A stretch of DNA of 64,000 nucleotides, taken from assembly GCF_000316665.1 (NCBI RefSeq), contig NC_019678.1, positions 5,332,001 to 5,396,000 of the forward strand. The letters are read 5' to 3'. The translations under genes were made by a program, and so were the position numbers. Shown here piece after piece: positions 16,063 through 25,348 of this stretch; the stretch's first letter is position 1, and each line of letters begins with the position of its first letter. This stretch comes from Rivularia sp. PCC 7116 (GTDB lineage: Bacteria; Cyanobacteriota; Cyanobacteriia; Cyanobacteriales; Nostocaceae). The notes beneath the pieces were generated by a model. It had not been told where the DNA came from, searched no databases, and worked only from the letters and a program-made list of their open reading frames with translations.

Positions 16063-17088
16063 CTAATACCGAATCCTCGGATCTACATAAGCATTCAAAA
16101 TATCAATCAAAATACTCGCACCAACAACAATTGTCCCGAAAAATATCATAATCCCCTGCACCGTGGGATAATCCCTTTCGCTAATTCCTTGAAACAACCG
16201 ATTAGCTAATCCCGGCCATGAAAATGTTACTTCGGTTAATACTGCACCACCAAGCAAAGATGCAAAGGTTAATCCCAACACGGTAATTACCGGAATCAAT
16301 GCATTTCTCAAAGCGTGGGAAAACAAAATCTTTCTTTCCTGAATTCCTCTTGCTCTTGCTGCTTCCACATAATCCGATTGCATGGTTTGCTGTAAGTTTA
16401 CCCGCACAATTCGCTCGAAAATACCGCTAAGCAAGATTCCCAATGTACAACAAGGCAATATCAGATATCGCATTGCTGTGAAAAACTGACCAAAATTAAA
16501 GCTTAAAAGACTATCTATTGTATATAACCCAGTCAAACCTTCTGGAGAACTCATAGTTGCCGGAAATCTTGTTCCTAAAGGAAACCAACCCAACCATACA
16601 GCGAATATCAACTGGAGTATCATTCCTGCCCAAAACATCGGCAAAGCGTAAGTAATAGTACCGAACAACCTGCCGCCTAAATCCAGTGCCGTACCGGGAC
16701 GAGAAGCCGAAATTGTACCAACACCAATACCAACAACCAGAGCAACAATAATCGCAAATATTGCTAATTCTGCCGTAGCTGGAAAGTATTGCCAAATAAT
16801 CTCCCAAACTTTCTGTCCGCGACTAGTTGTAGATTCGCCCATATCGAAGACAAGCAATTTACCCAAATAATTAAAATACTGCAACCACAAAGGTAAATCT
16901 AAACCCAACTGCGTCCGTAATTCTTCCTTAGCGCTTTCCGGCGCACGTCCACCCAAAATAGCATCAACGGGGTCACCAGGAGTAGCTCTAAGTAACAGAA
17001 AAACTATCGTAATAATAGTCAGAATTTGCAGCGGAGCCAGCAACAAACGAGTCGTAACGTAATACGCTAAAGCTTTTGAACGGGACAT
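16063..17088 (-). CDS. ABC transporter permease, DppB/OppB/NikB type
   Basis: The 341-residue inner-membrane protein has the family N-terminus (LLAPLQILTIITIVFLLLRA then TPGDPVDAILGG), a periplasmic segment and about six membrane helices. The coupling loop is EAARARGIQERKILFSHALR, which contacts the ATPase, and the C-terminus is ILNAYVDPRIRY. These are hallmarks of the peptide/nickel/opine importer permease class. It lies 82 bp downstream of a matching substrate-binding lipoprotein on the same strand. The second permease (DppC-like) and the ATPases are not in the window and must be encoded elsewhere, a usual scattered arrangement in cyanobacteria. The substrate is not predictable. Confidence 0.93.
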   Translation of the reverse strand: MSRSKALAYYVTTRLLLAPLQILTIITIVFLLLRATPGDPVDAILGGRAPESAKEELRTQLGLDLPLWLQYFNYLGKLLVFDMGESTTSRGQKVWEIIWQYFPATAELAIFAIIVALVVGIGVGTISASRPGTALDLGGRLFGTITYALPMFWAGMILQLIFAVWLGWFPLGTRFPATMSSPEGLTGLYTIDSLLSFNFGQFFTAMRYLILPCCTLGILLSGIFERIVRVNLQQTMQSDYVEAARARGIQERKILFSHALRNALIPVITVLGLTFASLLGGAVLTEVTFSWPGLANRLFQGISERDYPTVQGIMIFFGTIVVGASILIDILNAYVDPRIRY

Positions 17089-17170
17089 ATAATTTTAGAT
17101 TTTGAATTTAAAGCGAGAAGTTAAGAGTTAAGAATTAGTTATGACTTATTAATTATCAGTGTAATCAGTG

Positions 17171-18829
17171 TCATCCATTTAATCCGCGTTCTTCTTTCTT
17201 AATATTCCGATATATCAAATTCTGAGTAGCATCTAATCCTACGCCGGTAATTCCATTTTGAGCAAATACGTAATCCTTACTTTGCCACAAAGGAACGTAA
17301 GGTACTTCCGAAGCTAATATTTCTTGGATTTGTGCAAATATTTGTTCGCGTTTTTCGGGGTTTTGTTCTTCGCGCTGTTTTCCAATTAGCTCGTTCATAC
17401 GTTCGCTATAGAAAAATGAGCCTTGACTTTGGCTTCCTCCTTTTTCACATCCTTTCTCTGACGAACCTGTTTCACAAGATAAAAATGGTTGAATGTAATT
17501 GTCTGCATCTAAAAAGTCGGGATACCAATCAAGTAAAAATGATGGATATAAACCTTCGCCAATGTTTTTGAAAGCGGATGTAGATTCAACAGTATTCACA
17601 TCAAATACCAACATTCCATCCATTGTTTTCTTTGCAAGTGCTTTCAAAACCAAAGCTGTTAAACTGCGAGGTGCTGAACTTGAAGGATACCAAACTTCTA
17701 CTACAGCGGGATTATCTTCAGAAAAACCTGCTTTTTTCAACAACTCTTTTGCCTTTTCGACATTACCTTCACCGTATTTTTGTTTAAATACTGGTTTATA
17801 AACATCAAAGGTTGTCGGAATCATACTATAAACTTCTTCTGCTTGACCGTATAATACTCTGTCATATATCAATTTACGGTCAATCATCGCGGCGATCGCC
17901 TGTCTAACTTCTACTTTATCTAAAGGTTTCTGGTTACGATTTAGCGTTAAATAACTAACAACGCTACCTTCGTTGGGAATTGCCAACCATTTACCTTCTT
18001 TGGACATTTTCTCCAAACTGGTAATTTGATCTGGATCTAAACTCACATAAGCAATATCTACGCCTTTTTTACGGAAGCCGTTGTACAAATTCACTCCACT
18101 GCTAAGAATTTGCACGTTTACACCATTATTCGCAGGTTTTTCTCCCCAATATTTCTCAAATACGTCAAATGTTAGCGAATCTGTGCCAAATTTAGTTAAT
18201 TTATAAGGTCCAGTTCCAATAAATTTATTTGGTTCAAACTTCCCCTCACCTATTTCATAAGCTTGAGGAGAAACAGCAGGAACTCCACTAAAAGCCAGCA
18301 ATGAAGTAAAAGCCGCAAAAGGTTGTTTTAATTTAATTGTTAATTCATAATCACCCGTAGCTTTGACTGAGTCTACGCTATCGGAAAGTAAAAAAGATGG
18401 TTTACCTTTATTTTCAATAAACCGACGCAAACTAAACTCCATTGCTTTCGCATCAAATTTAGCATCATCATGGAACACCACACCTTTGCGAATGGGAATA
18501 GTATAAGTCAAACCATCATCGCTAATATTAGGTAACGCCGTAGCTAGTTCCGGCTTGAGTTCTGTACTTCCCGGCTCGTAAGTGTAAAGGCGATCGCTCA
18601 TGTTGTAAACCAACGACAGCGAAGACAATTCGTAAGCATCAGCAGGATCGAGAGTACGCGGCTTAGCTGTAGTTCCGATAGTAATCCGACCATTTCCAGA
18701 AGCAGAAGCAGACGGATTTGAAACTTGACTGCTAGCACAACTAGAAACCAATAATACACACATACACAACAGGGAGAATACTAATCGAATTCGCCCCCAC
18801 CGTCTTACAGATAAGGAAAACAGACTCAT
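17171..18829 (-). CDS. ABC transporter substrate-binding lipoprotein (SBP_bac_5 family)
   Basis: The 552-residue protein has a signal sequence ending in a lipobox, VLLVSSC, with the lipidated Cys at residue 31, followed by a Ser/Ala-rich tether. The mature part begins GRITIGTTAKPRTLDPADAY. It continues with the family blocks SDRLYTYEPGSTELKPELA, TYTIPIRKGVVFHDDAKFDA and GTGPYKLTKFG, and ends with VPYVPLWQSKDYVFA. These are characteristic of peptide/nickel-binding proteins. It should capture substrate in the periplasm and deliver it to the permease encoded just downstream. The ligand could be an oligopeptide or another small solute; nothing in the sequence decides this. Confidence 0.93.
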   Translation of the reverse strand: MSLFSLSVRRWGRIRLVFSLLCMCVLLVSSCASSQVSNPSASASGNGRITIGTTAKPRTLDPADAYELSSLSLVYNMSDRLYTYEPGSTELKPELATALPNISDDGLTYTIPIRKGVVFHDDAKFDAKAMEFSLRRFIENKGKPSFLLSDSVDSVKATGDYELTIKLKQPFAAFTSLLAFSGVPAVSPQAYEIGEGKFEPNKFIGTGPYKLTKFGTDSLTFDVFEKYWGEKPANNGVNVQILSSGVNLYNGFRKKGVDIAYVSLDPDQITSLEKMSKEGKWLAIPNEGSVVSYLTLNRNQKPLDKVEVRQAIAAMIDRKLIYDRVLYGQAEEVYSMIPTTFDVYKPVFKQKYGEGNVEKAKELLKKAGFSEDNPAVVEVWYPSSSAPRSLTALVLKALAKKTMDGMLVFDVNTVESTSAFKNIGEGLYPSFLLDWYPDFLDADNYIQPFLSCETGSSEKGCEKGGSQSQGSFFYSERMNELIGKQREEQNPEKREQIFAQIQEILASEVPYVPLWQSKDYVFAQNGITGVGLDATQNLIYRNIKKEERGLNG

Positions 18830-19265
18830 AGCATCATTAAGTTAGTAAACTTAGTAAGTAAAAATAAGCGGTGAGATATTTTACTATATGTTTAACAATA
18901 TCTCTACGTTATTTAGATTAAAAACTAAAACAGCGAGGAATAACGAGTAATTATTCATTTATTTTTTCTCTTTGTTTACTTATCCCTTATTCTCCCTAAT
19001 TAAATTTTTTCAATAAAAAATATTAAAAGCAAAGAAATTTATCTTAAACTACCAATTTAGTGACAAGAGGTTTGATAAGCTTTTCTCGGGTCTTAAGTTC
19101 CTATTAATGTTGAACGAGCAGCAGTTAATAGGTCGTTTCGTCAGCTAAATAGGTTTATAGGTGCTTTCTTAATACTAGGTTCTAAGAAACAAAGGTAGGG
19201 ATTCTCTTTAACCTTTGAACTTTGACCTTTGACCTGTTATGAAACTCTTTATCAGGATATTAAAC
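18830..19265. other. Intergenic, about 430 bp, no gene seen
   Basis: AT-rich spacer between divergent genes. Near 19200-19240 there is a tandem TTTGAAC/TTTGACC heptamer run (CTTTGAACTTTGACCTTTGA). No RNA gene was recognised. Confidence 0.5.
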
Positions 19266-19601
19266 GTGAAATATTTTTTCTTGTCCGATGGTTGGAAAGT
19301 TGGAAGGGTATGGGCTTTTGATGGGCTTTGGCAAGTATCAGCATGGCGACGGCATCCAGAAATTGAACGATTAAATCTTTGTTTGGTGGAAGAGAACCAA
19401 GTGATGTGGCTTTATCAGGTAGAAGAAGCTATTGTCACTGTGGAAGTTCAACCAGCATTATCTGCTTCACGAGAAATGCCACCTCAAAACATAGGGCAAG
19501 TAGTTCTAAAGCGTTTGATTAGCGCCGAACAAGTAATCGAACGTTTGGGAAATGCTTCTGCTAAATGCCAACTGCAAGATATGCATTCAGTTGTAAAGTA
19601 A
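19266..19601 (+). CDS. Conserved cyanobacterial hypothetical protein
   Basis: I do not recognise a named family. The GTG at 19266 (VKYFFLSDGWKVGRVWAFDG) is the more natural start; an ATG 27 bases earlier would add nine residues not typical of the fold. The protein is about 111 residues, soluble, rich in Trp and Val, with no signal or membrane segment. The first half looks beta-rich (WQVSAWRRHPEIERLNLCLV, EENQVMWLYQVEEAIVTVEV); the second half ends with a probable helix (LKRLISAEQVIERLGNAS). It stands alone upstream of psbB. No function is proposed. Confidence 0.65.
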   Translation: MKYFFLSDGWKVGRVWAFDGLWQVSAWRRHPEIERLNLCLVEENQVMWLYQVEEAIVTVEVQPALSASREMPPQNIGQVVLKRLISAEQVIERLGNASAKCQLQDMHSVVK

Positions 19602-20371
19602 CGTCGCTCTGTGCCCTAAATTTTTAATTTTAGTTGATACCCCATCAATATCTTCGTTGTTTGCTTTTTCGCATCTAACGAAGACCTATCAAACTAATTT
19701 TAGAAGCTGAATACCTTTTAGATACCAAGGATTGAAATTTTCCAATGCAAATTCTCTAACTATTGCATCCTGCACGTCAGGCTCACGCTTATCTAGTCCC
19801 AACTACTTTGTGGAGGGTTGCAAACTGAATCCGTAACTCTTCAAAGTTTGATTGCTCTGCTTGATTCTAATTTACAGAAACAATCGCTTCGATCTGTAAG
19901 TTAGCTGAAAAAATTTGAACTCGAACAGAAGATTTTGCGATCGCTAGTTATTGCTGTCTTAAGATACAACTAGCCTAAGTAATAATACTTAGCAACATAG
20001 CAGTTAAGAAAAATTGCTTTTTTGCGAGATATGTAACGGAAATTAGCACTTCTACAGGCTGTATCAACTCATATTAAGAATTATTTTTAAGTACTATCTT
20101 CTAAGCTGGTGTTACCACATATCCTTGTCAAGGCTGCTGTTAACACTCTTGCAAACAGTTCCATCAATAGTTACACTTTTTAAAACATTCTCATTTTTAC
20201 ATGGCAATTTTGACCTTGGTGAAAGTTATTCGCTCACAGGTTGTGCCATGTTCAAAGACTGCGTTTCTTTTTTCTTAAGATACGCTTAATGCAAAAATCA
20301 AAATTTGCTAATAACAAAAACTCATTCCGAAATTGTTTGTAAACATAATTCATCGAGGAGGAGCGTAGTCG
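19602..20371 (+). other. Long leader/intergenic region upstream of psbB (770 bp)
   Basis: No reading frame is convincing. It contains one HIP1 octamer (near 19939) and is expected to carry the psbB promoter and 5' UTR, but no -10/-35 pair can be fixed. A strong ribosome-binding site, GAGGAGGAG (20355-20363), lies just before the psbB ATG. Confidence 0.6.
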
Positions 20372-21904
20372 ATGGGACTACCTTGGTACCGAGTACATAC
20401 AGTCGTTCTGAACGATCCAGGACGACTTATTTCTGTACATTTAATGCACACAGCCTTAGTCGCAGGCTGGGCTGGTTCGATGGCTTTATACGAACTAGCT
20501 ATTTTTGATCCTTCAGACCCCGTACTAAACCCAATGTGGCGGCAGGGAATGTTTGTACTTCCCTTTATGGCACGTTTAGGTGTTGTCGAATCTTGGGGTG
20601 GTTGGAGTGTTACTGGCAATCCTACTGGCGATCCTGGTTTTTGGTCATTTGAAGGTGTAGCAGCAGCTCACATCGTTCTTTCTGGTTTATTATTCTTAGC
20701 TGCCGTATGGCACTGGGTTTATTGGGATTTGGAATTGTTCCAAGATCCTCGCACCGGCGAACCTGCATTGGATTTACCAAAAATGTTTGGTATCCACCTT
20801 TTCTTATCTGGTCTTCTTTGCTTTGGTTTTGGTGCTTTCCACTTAACCGGCTTATTTGGCCCAGGAATGTGGATTTCTGACCCCTATGGATTAACGGGTC
20901 ATATAGAAGCAGTAGCACCGGAATGGGGACCGGCAGGTTTTAACCCATTCAATCCTGGTGGAGTAGTAGCTCACCACATCGCTGCTGGTATTGTCGGAAT
21001 TATTGCTGGTTTGTTCCACTTGACTGTACGACCTCCCGAAAGGCTTTATAAAGCCCTACGGATGGGTAACATCGAAACCGTACTATCGAGTTCTATTGCA
21101 GCAGTGTTTTTTGCAGCGTTCGTAGTTGCCGGTACCATGTGGTACGGTAGCGCAACCACTCCTGTAGAATTGTTCGGTCCTACTCGTTATCAATGGGATC
21201 AAAATTACTACCACCAGGAAATTGACCGTCGCGTCCAAGCTAGTCTTGCTTCCGGTGAAACTGTAGAACAAGCTTGGTCGGAAATACCTGAAAAACTGGC
21301 TTTCTATGACTACGTAGGTAATAGCCCCGCTAAAGGTGGTTTATTCCGTACAGGTCAGATGAATAAGGGTTCGGGTATTGCGGTTTCTTGGTTGGGACAC
21401 CCAGTATTCAAAGATGGTGAAGGTCGCGTTCTTGACGTGCGTCGTCTTCCTAACTTCTTTGAAACATTCCCCGTAATTCTCACCGATGCTGATGGTGTTG
21501 TCCGTGCTGACATCCCGTTCCGTCGTGCAGAATCTAAATACAGTTTCGAGCAAACTGGTGTAACAGCTACCGTTTACGGTGGAGACTTAAACGGTCAAAC
21601 CTTTACCGATCCTGTAAAAGTTAAGGAATTAGCTCGTAAAGCTCAATTGGGCGAACCTTTTGACTTTGATACTGAAACCTTAAATTCTGACGGTGTATTC
21701 CGTACCAGTCCTAGAGGTTGGTTTACATACGGACATGCCGTATTCGCTTTATTGTTCTTCTTCGGTCATATCTGGCACGGTTCTCGGACAATTTACCGAG
21801 ATGTATTTGCTGGTGTTGATGCTGACTTGGAAGAGCAAGTGGAATGGGGTAGATTCGCCAAAGTGGGCGACAAATCTACTCGTACTACAAGAGAAACCGC
21901 TTAA
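20372..21904 (+). CDS. psbB: Photosystem II chlorophyll-binding protein CP47
   Basis: CP47 is the inner antenna of photosystem II in the thylakoid membrane; it binds chlorophyll a and beta-carotene and passes excitation to the reaction centre. The 510-residue length, the start [18 protein letters not shown] and the His-containing helices are those of Psb[79 protein letters not shown] and [20 protein letters not shown]. The large lumenal loop lies between the fifth and sixth helices (about 260-445). It is followed by psbT 148 bp downstream, the conserved cyanobacterial order, with a hairpin in between. Nothing is missing. Confidence 0.99.
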   Translation: MGLPWYRVHTVVLNDPGRLISVHLMHTALVAGWAGSMALYELAIFDPSDPVLNPMWRQGMFVLPFMARLGVVESWGGWSVTGNPTGDPGFWSFEGVAAAHIVLSGLLFLAAVWHWVYWDLELFQDPRTGEPALDLPKMFGIHLFLSGLLCFGFGAFHLTGLFGPGMWISDPYGLTGHIEAVAPEWGPAGFNPFNPGGVVAHHIAAGIVGIIAGLFHLTVRPPERLYKALRMGNIETVLSSSIAAVFFAAFVVAGTMWYGSATTPVELFGPTRYQWDQNYYHQEIDRRVQASLASGETVEQAWSEIPEKLAFYDYVGNSPAKGGLFRTGQMNKGSGIAVSWLGHPVFKDGEGRVLDVRRLPNFFETFPVILTDADGVVRADIPFRRAESKYSFEQTGVTATVYGGDLNGQTFTDPVKVKELARKAQLGEPFDFDTETLNSDGVFRTSPRGWFTYGHAVFALLFFFGHIWHGSRTIYRDVFAGVDADLEEQVEWGRFAKVGDKSTRTTRETA

Positions 21905-21941
21905 TTGCATTTTAAGTACTTCTAAGTAAAGAAGTGTTAAG

Positions 21942-21994
21942 AATGGTCGCGAAATAAAACTAAAACTCATAATTAGCTTATTTGCGCGACCATT
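21942..21994 (+). terminator. Hairpin between psbB and psbT
   Basis: AATGGTCGCG-AAATAA and TTATTTGCGCGACCATT pair over about 16 bp with one bulge and a 20-base loop. There is no T-run after it, so it more likely stabilises the psbB 3' end or partially attenuates read-through into psbT than ends transcription fully. Confidence 0.55.
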
Positions 21995-22052
21995 ATCTCC
22001 TGTAGCTTGGTAAACTGATATTGCAGGCTAGTAGTCAGCAGGAATTAAGGAT

Positions 22053-22160
22053 ATGGAAGCAGTTGCATACATTTTAGTTTTAACGTTAGCGATTGGCACT
22101 ATCTTTTTCGCGATCGCTTTCCGCGAACCTCCTCGGATTGAAAACAAAGAGGAAAAGTAG
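22053..22160 (+). CDS. psbT: Photosystem II protein T
   Basis: A 35-residue single-helix thylakoid protein: [20 protein letters not shown] followed by [15 protein letters not shown]. This is the standard cyanobacterial PsbT, which sits near the PSII monomer interface and supports dimer stability and acceptor-side repair. It follows psbB in the same direction. A TTAAGGAT stretch upstream may serve as ribosome site. The helix includes a HIP1 octamer in its coding DNA (near 22111). Confidence 0.97.
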   Translation: MEAVAYILVLTLAIGTIFFAIAFREPPRIENKEEK

Positions 22161-22610
22161 AATAAAATGAAGGTTAATGCCAGAGCTTTTGGCAAAATAT
22201 AGATTTTGATTAACCGTTGCTACCGATATTAAAAAGATAGCAGCGGTTATTTCTGTATTACTTTGATTACCGCGATAGCGATGAGGAGATAATTACAAGC
22301 CGATAACTCCTAACTCTCTACCTACTTGAAAATTATTTTTCTCCCCACTCTCCCCCCTCTCCTTCCTGTGATTTAATAGGTAATCTTCTAATGGGAGCGC
22401 AGTAACTCCAAAATTGAGTTTACTGTTGAGATTACACAAAGTATTAAAACTTTGATATAATCTATAATCTGAAAGTTGATGTGTGTTTAATCGGCTTTTC
22501 TGCGCTAGGATAATATTGCATACAAGTGTGGACTGCCAAAACGAGGCGATTGGATATACATCGCTAGGAGGCAAAAATTTTACGGAGAATAAAACCAGGA
22601 AACATAAAGC
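22161..22610 (+). other. Intergenic, 450 bp, upstream of the S1 gene
   Basis: No gene is seen. A CTCCCCACTCTCCCCCCTCTCC pyrimidine-rich stretch lies near 22339-22363. The S1 ribosome-binding site is probably the GGAG at 22583. Confidence 0.5.
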
Positions 22611-23939
22611 ATGGTAAATGTCAATCAGAAACCAACCAATGATATTGGGTTTACACACGACGATTTCGCGGCTTTACTTGATAAGTACGATTATCACTTC
22701 AGCCCAGGGGATATAGTACCAGGAACAGTTTTTAGTTTAGAACCGCGCGGCGCTCTGATTGACATTGGTGCTAAAACGGCGGCATATATACCTATACAAG
22801 AAATGTCAATTAACCGGGTGGATAACCCGGAAGAAGTATTACAATCTAACGAAACGCGGGAATTTTACATTCTTAGTGATGAGAATGAAGAAGGACAGCT
22901 AACTCTTTCTATTCGCCGTATTGAGTATATGCGGGCTTGGGAAAGGGTACGCCAATTACAAACAGAGGATGCCACCGTGCGTTCGGGCGTATTCGCAACC
23001 AACCGTGGTGGTGCACTAGTGCGAATTGAAGGATTGCGTGGCTTTATTCCCGGTTCTCATATAAGTACTCGTAAGCCAAAAGAAGACTTGGTAGGTGAAG
23101 AGCTACCATTAAAATTCTTAGAAGTAGACGAAGAACGCAACCGGCTTGTATTGTCTCATCGACGGGCACTAGTTGAACGTAAGATGAACCGTTTGGAAGT
23201 AGGCGAAGTTGTAATTGGTACAGTTCGCGGTATCAAGCCTTACGGTGCCTTCATCGATATTGGTGGTGTCAGCGGTTTGCTACACATTTCCGAAATTTCT
23301 CACGAACATATTGATACACCCCACAGCGTGTTCAATGTCAATGATGAATTGAAGGTAATGATTATTGACTTGGATGCAGAAAGAGGTAGAATTTCACTTT
23401 CTACCAAGCAGCTTGAACCAGAACCTGGTGACATGATCAAGAACCGTGATGCGGTATTTGATAAAGCAGAAGAAATGGCTGCTAAATTCCGCGAGCAGTT
23501 ATTAGCCAAGGAACAGGGTATTACTCCTGAAGCTGCACCTGCTGAGGAAGTTCCAGCAGCAACTGAAGAAGCAACCGCAGAAGAAGCATCTTCTCCAGTA
23601 GTTGAAGAAGCAGCACCTGCAGAAACTGAAGCTCAAGTACAGGAAGCACCTGCAGAAGCAGAAGTTCAAGCAGAGGAAGCGCCAGTGGAAGCTGAAGCTC
23701 AAGCGGAGGAAGCGCCAGTGGAAGCTGAAGCTCAAGCGGAGGAAGCGCCAGTGGAAGCTGAAGCTCAAGCGGAGGAAGCGCCAGTGGAAACTGAAGCTCA
23801 AGCAGAGGAAGCGCCAGCGGAAACTGAAGCTCAAGCAGAGGAAGCACCCGCAGAAACTGAAGTTCAATCAGAAGCACCCGCAGAAACTGAAGTTCAAAAT
23901 GAAACTCAAGAGGAAGTTGCAGCGACTGTCGAAGAATAA
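22611..23939 (+). CDS. rpsA: 30S ribosomal protein S1 with a repetitive acidic tail
   Basis: The first 300 residues contain three S1 RNA-binding domains, as in cyanobacterial S1: GDIVPGTVFSLEPRGALIDI (about 38), the second around RSGVFATNRGGALVRIEG, and the third GEVVIGTVRGIKPYGAFIDI. S1 helps mRNA bind to the 30S subunit. The remaining 140 residues form an Ala/Glu/Pro-rich tail made of near-perfect EEAPVEAEAQA units. Usual cyanobacterial S1 proteins end soon after domain three (about 330-350 residues), so this tail is an addition. Bottom-strand open frames across this stretch are composition artefacts. An intrinsic terminator follows about 60 bp downstream. Confidence 0.95.
   Translation: MVNVNQKPTNDIGFTHDDFAALLDKYDYHFSPGDIVPGTVFSLEPRGALIDIGAKTAAYIPIQEMSINRVDNPEEVLQSNETREFYILSDENEEGQLTLSIRRIEYMRAWERVRQLQTEDATVRSGVFATNRGGALVRIEGLRGFIPGSHISTRKPKEDLVGEELPLKFLEVDEERNRLVLSHRRALVERKMNRLEVGEVVIGTVRGIKPYGAFIDIGGVSGLLHISEISHEHIDTPHSVFNVNDELKVMIIDLDAERGRISLSTKQLEPEPGDMIKNRDAVFDKAEEMAAKFREQLLAKEQGITPEAAPAEEVPAATEEATAEEASSPVVEEAAPAETEAQVQEAPAEAEVQAEEAPVEAEAQAEEAPVEAEAQAEEAPVEAEAQAEEAPVETEAQAEEAPAETEAQAEEAPAETEVQSEAPAETEVQNETQEEVAATVEE
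23610..23912 (+). repeat. 33-bp tandem repeat array within the S1 gene
   Basis: About nine units encode EEAP(V/A)E(A/T)EAQA. The central copies (about 23675-23790) are identical or nearly so at DNA level (GAGGAAGCGCCAGTGGAAGC...), while the outer copies drift. This pattern indicates recent slippage or unequal crossing-over. Copy number is expected to vary between strains. Confidence 0.9.
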
Positions 23940-24001
23940 TGAATCTATCATTATAGACATTTATAACGCTTATAACAGTTTAGAGTTTTGCAAATATTTA
24001 A

Positions 24002-24023
24002 AGAGGGGAAACCCTCTTTTTTT
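24002..24023 (+). terminator. Intrinsic terminator of the S1 gene
   Basis: AGAGGG-GAAA-CCCTCT stem-loop directly followed by a T7 run: a classic Rho-independent terminator about 60 bp after the S1 stop codon. Confidence 0.85.
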
Positions 24024-24026
24024 ATT

Positions 24027-24095
24027 GGGTTCGTAGTAGCGCTTTAGCGCATCCGCCTTCGGAATTTGGATGCGCTAAAGCGCTACTACAAACCC
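24027..24095. repeat. 28-bp inverted repeat, same family as 4507-4562
   Basis: Arms GGGTTCGTAGTAGCGCTTTA... and their complement pair over 28 bp with one mismatch, around a 13-base loop. The core CGTAGTAGCGCTTTAGCGC matches the hairpin at 4507-4562 except for one base. It lies between the S1 terminator and the 3' end of the convergent CobW gene. Confidence 0.85.
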
Positions 24096-24168
24096 TCAAA
24101 TATTAACGTAGTGGAAAATAGTCCGAAGAGAAATATTATTCACTTACTACTTACTAGTTTCTACTCCC

Positions 24169-25221
24169 TTAATTCAAATCAACCAACTGCGATTCAATAT
24201 CAGAAGAATTTAAATCCTTGCCAATAAAAACCAAACGAGTTTGTCTCGTTTCTTCAGGTTTCCAAGCCCTATCGTAAAATTGTTCAAAGCGATTTCCTAC
24301 ACCTTGCATTACTAAGCGCATGGGTTTATCAGCTACAGAAACAAAACCTTTAACGCGAAAAATTTCTTGCTGCTGTACTAGATTTTGTAATTGCTGCTTC
24401 AGCTTCAAAGGCTCAAAAGTACGATCTAAAACTAGGTGATGAGAAGTTATTTCATCATCATGTTCGTGTTCCTCTTCAGTGTCGTGATGGGAAGGGCGTT
24501 TATCTAAATTGTCTTCTACGGCAGCTTGTAAACCTAATAGTACAGAAGAATCAACTTCACTTTGATGACTTTCAACAATTTTCACAACCCGAGGTAATTC
24601 TTCTTTGACTAAATTTTTGACTTCAGCCAAAGTTTCTTGATTCACCAAATCAGTTTTATTCAGTACTACCAAATCAGCACAAGCGAGTTGATCTTCAAAT
24701 AATTCTTGTAATGGTGTTTCATGCTCTAAACTATCGTCTGCTTGGCGCTGTGATTCTATCGCTTCTAAGTCACTAGCAAAAGTACCGTTAGCAACCGCTT
24801 CGCTATCTACCACGGTAATTACAGAATCTACCGTAGCAGCATTGCGAATTTCTTGCCAGCGAAAAGCTTTTACTAAAGGTTTTGGTAAAGCTAAACCAGA
24901 AGTTTCAATCAAAATGCAGTCGATACTGTCTCGTCGTTTAATTAACTGCTGCATCGTCGGTAAAAACTCTTCTTGAACCGTACAGCAAAGACAACCGTTG
25001 GTTAATTCGTAGATATTATTATCATTATTATCGCCGCTTTCCTCTTCCGGGCAAATTTGACACGATTCTAATAATTCCCCATCAATACCAAGTTCGCCAA
25101 ACTCGTTGACTATAACAGCGATGCGTCTTCCTTGATTATTTTGCAGTAAATTACGAATTAAAGTAGTTTTTCCACTACCTAAAAAACCAGTGATCACAGT
25201 AACGGGGATTTTTGCAGCCAT
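24169..25221 (-). CDS. CobW-type GTPase / metal chaperone (COG0523)
   Basis: The 350-residue G3E GTPase has Walker A GFLGSGKTT (12-20), the metal-binding GCLCC (76-80), Walker B-like CILIETSGLALP and the guanine-specificity motif NKTD. A His/Glu/Asp-rich linker (HHDTEEEHEHDDEITSHH, about 239-258) precedes the CobW C-terminal domain (FRVKGFVSVADKPMRLVMQG). COG0523 proteins insert metals, often zinc or cobalt, into client proteins using GTP. No cobalamin genes or Zur box were recognised nearby, so the metal is open; the His-rich loop favours Zn or Co. It is monocistronic and convergent with the S1 gene. Confidence 0.93.
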   Translation of the reverse strand: MAAKIPVTVITGFLGSGKTTLIRNLLQNNQGRRIAVIVNEFGELGIDGELLESCQICPEEESGDNNDNNIYELTNGCLCCTVQEEFLPTMQQLIKRRDSIDCILIETSGLALPKPLVKAFRWQEIRNAATVDSVITVVDSEAVANGTFASDLEAIESQRQADDSLEHETPLQELFEDQLACADLVVLNKTDLVNQETLAEVKNLVKEELPRVVKIVESHQSEVDSSVLLGLQAAVEDNLDKRPSHHDTEEEHEHDDEITSHHLVLDRTFEPLKLKQQLQNLVQQQEIFRVKGFVSVADKPMRLVMQGVGNRFEQFYDRAWKPEETRQTRLVFIGKDLNSSDIESQLVDLN

Positions 25222-25348
25222 GTGTATAAAAAGCTTTGTGTATCTATGTTTCGAGGGTTTGGGGTATTGAAGATCGATTTTGTTATTTTACGATGAAAGG
25301 GTATCTGAGATAGCAAAACGTTACAAAATGCCAAGACGAACGAATAAT

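Noticed and set aside
23502-23877. Long minus-strand open frames rich in Phe/Leu/Cys across the S1 tail
   Set aside because: They are complements of the Glu/Ala repeat array; open only because of the repetitive composition.
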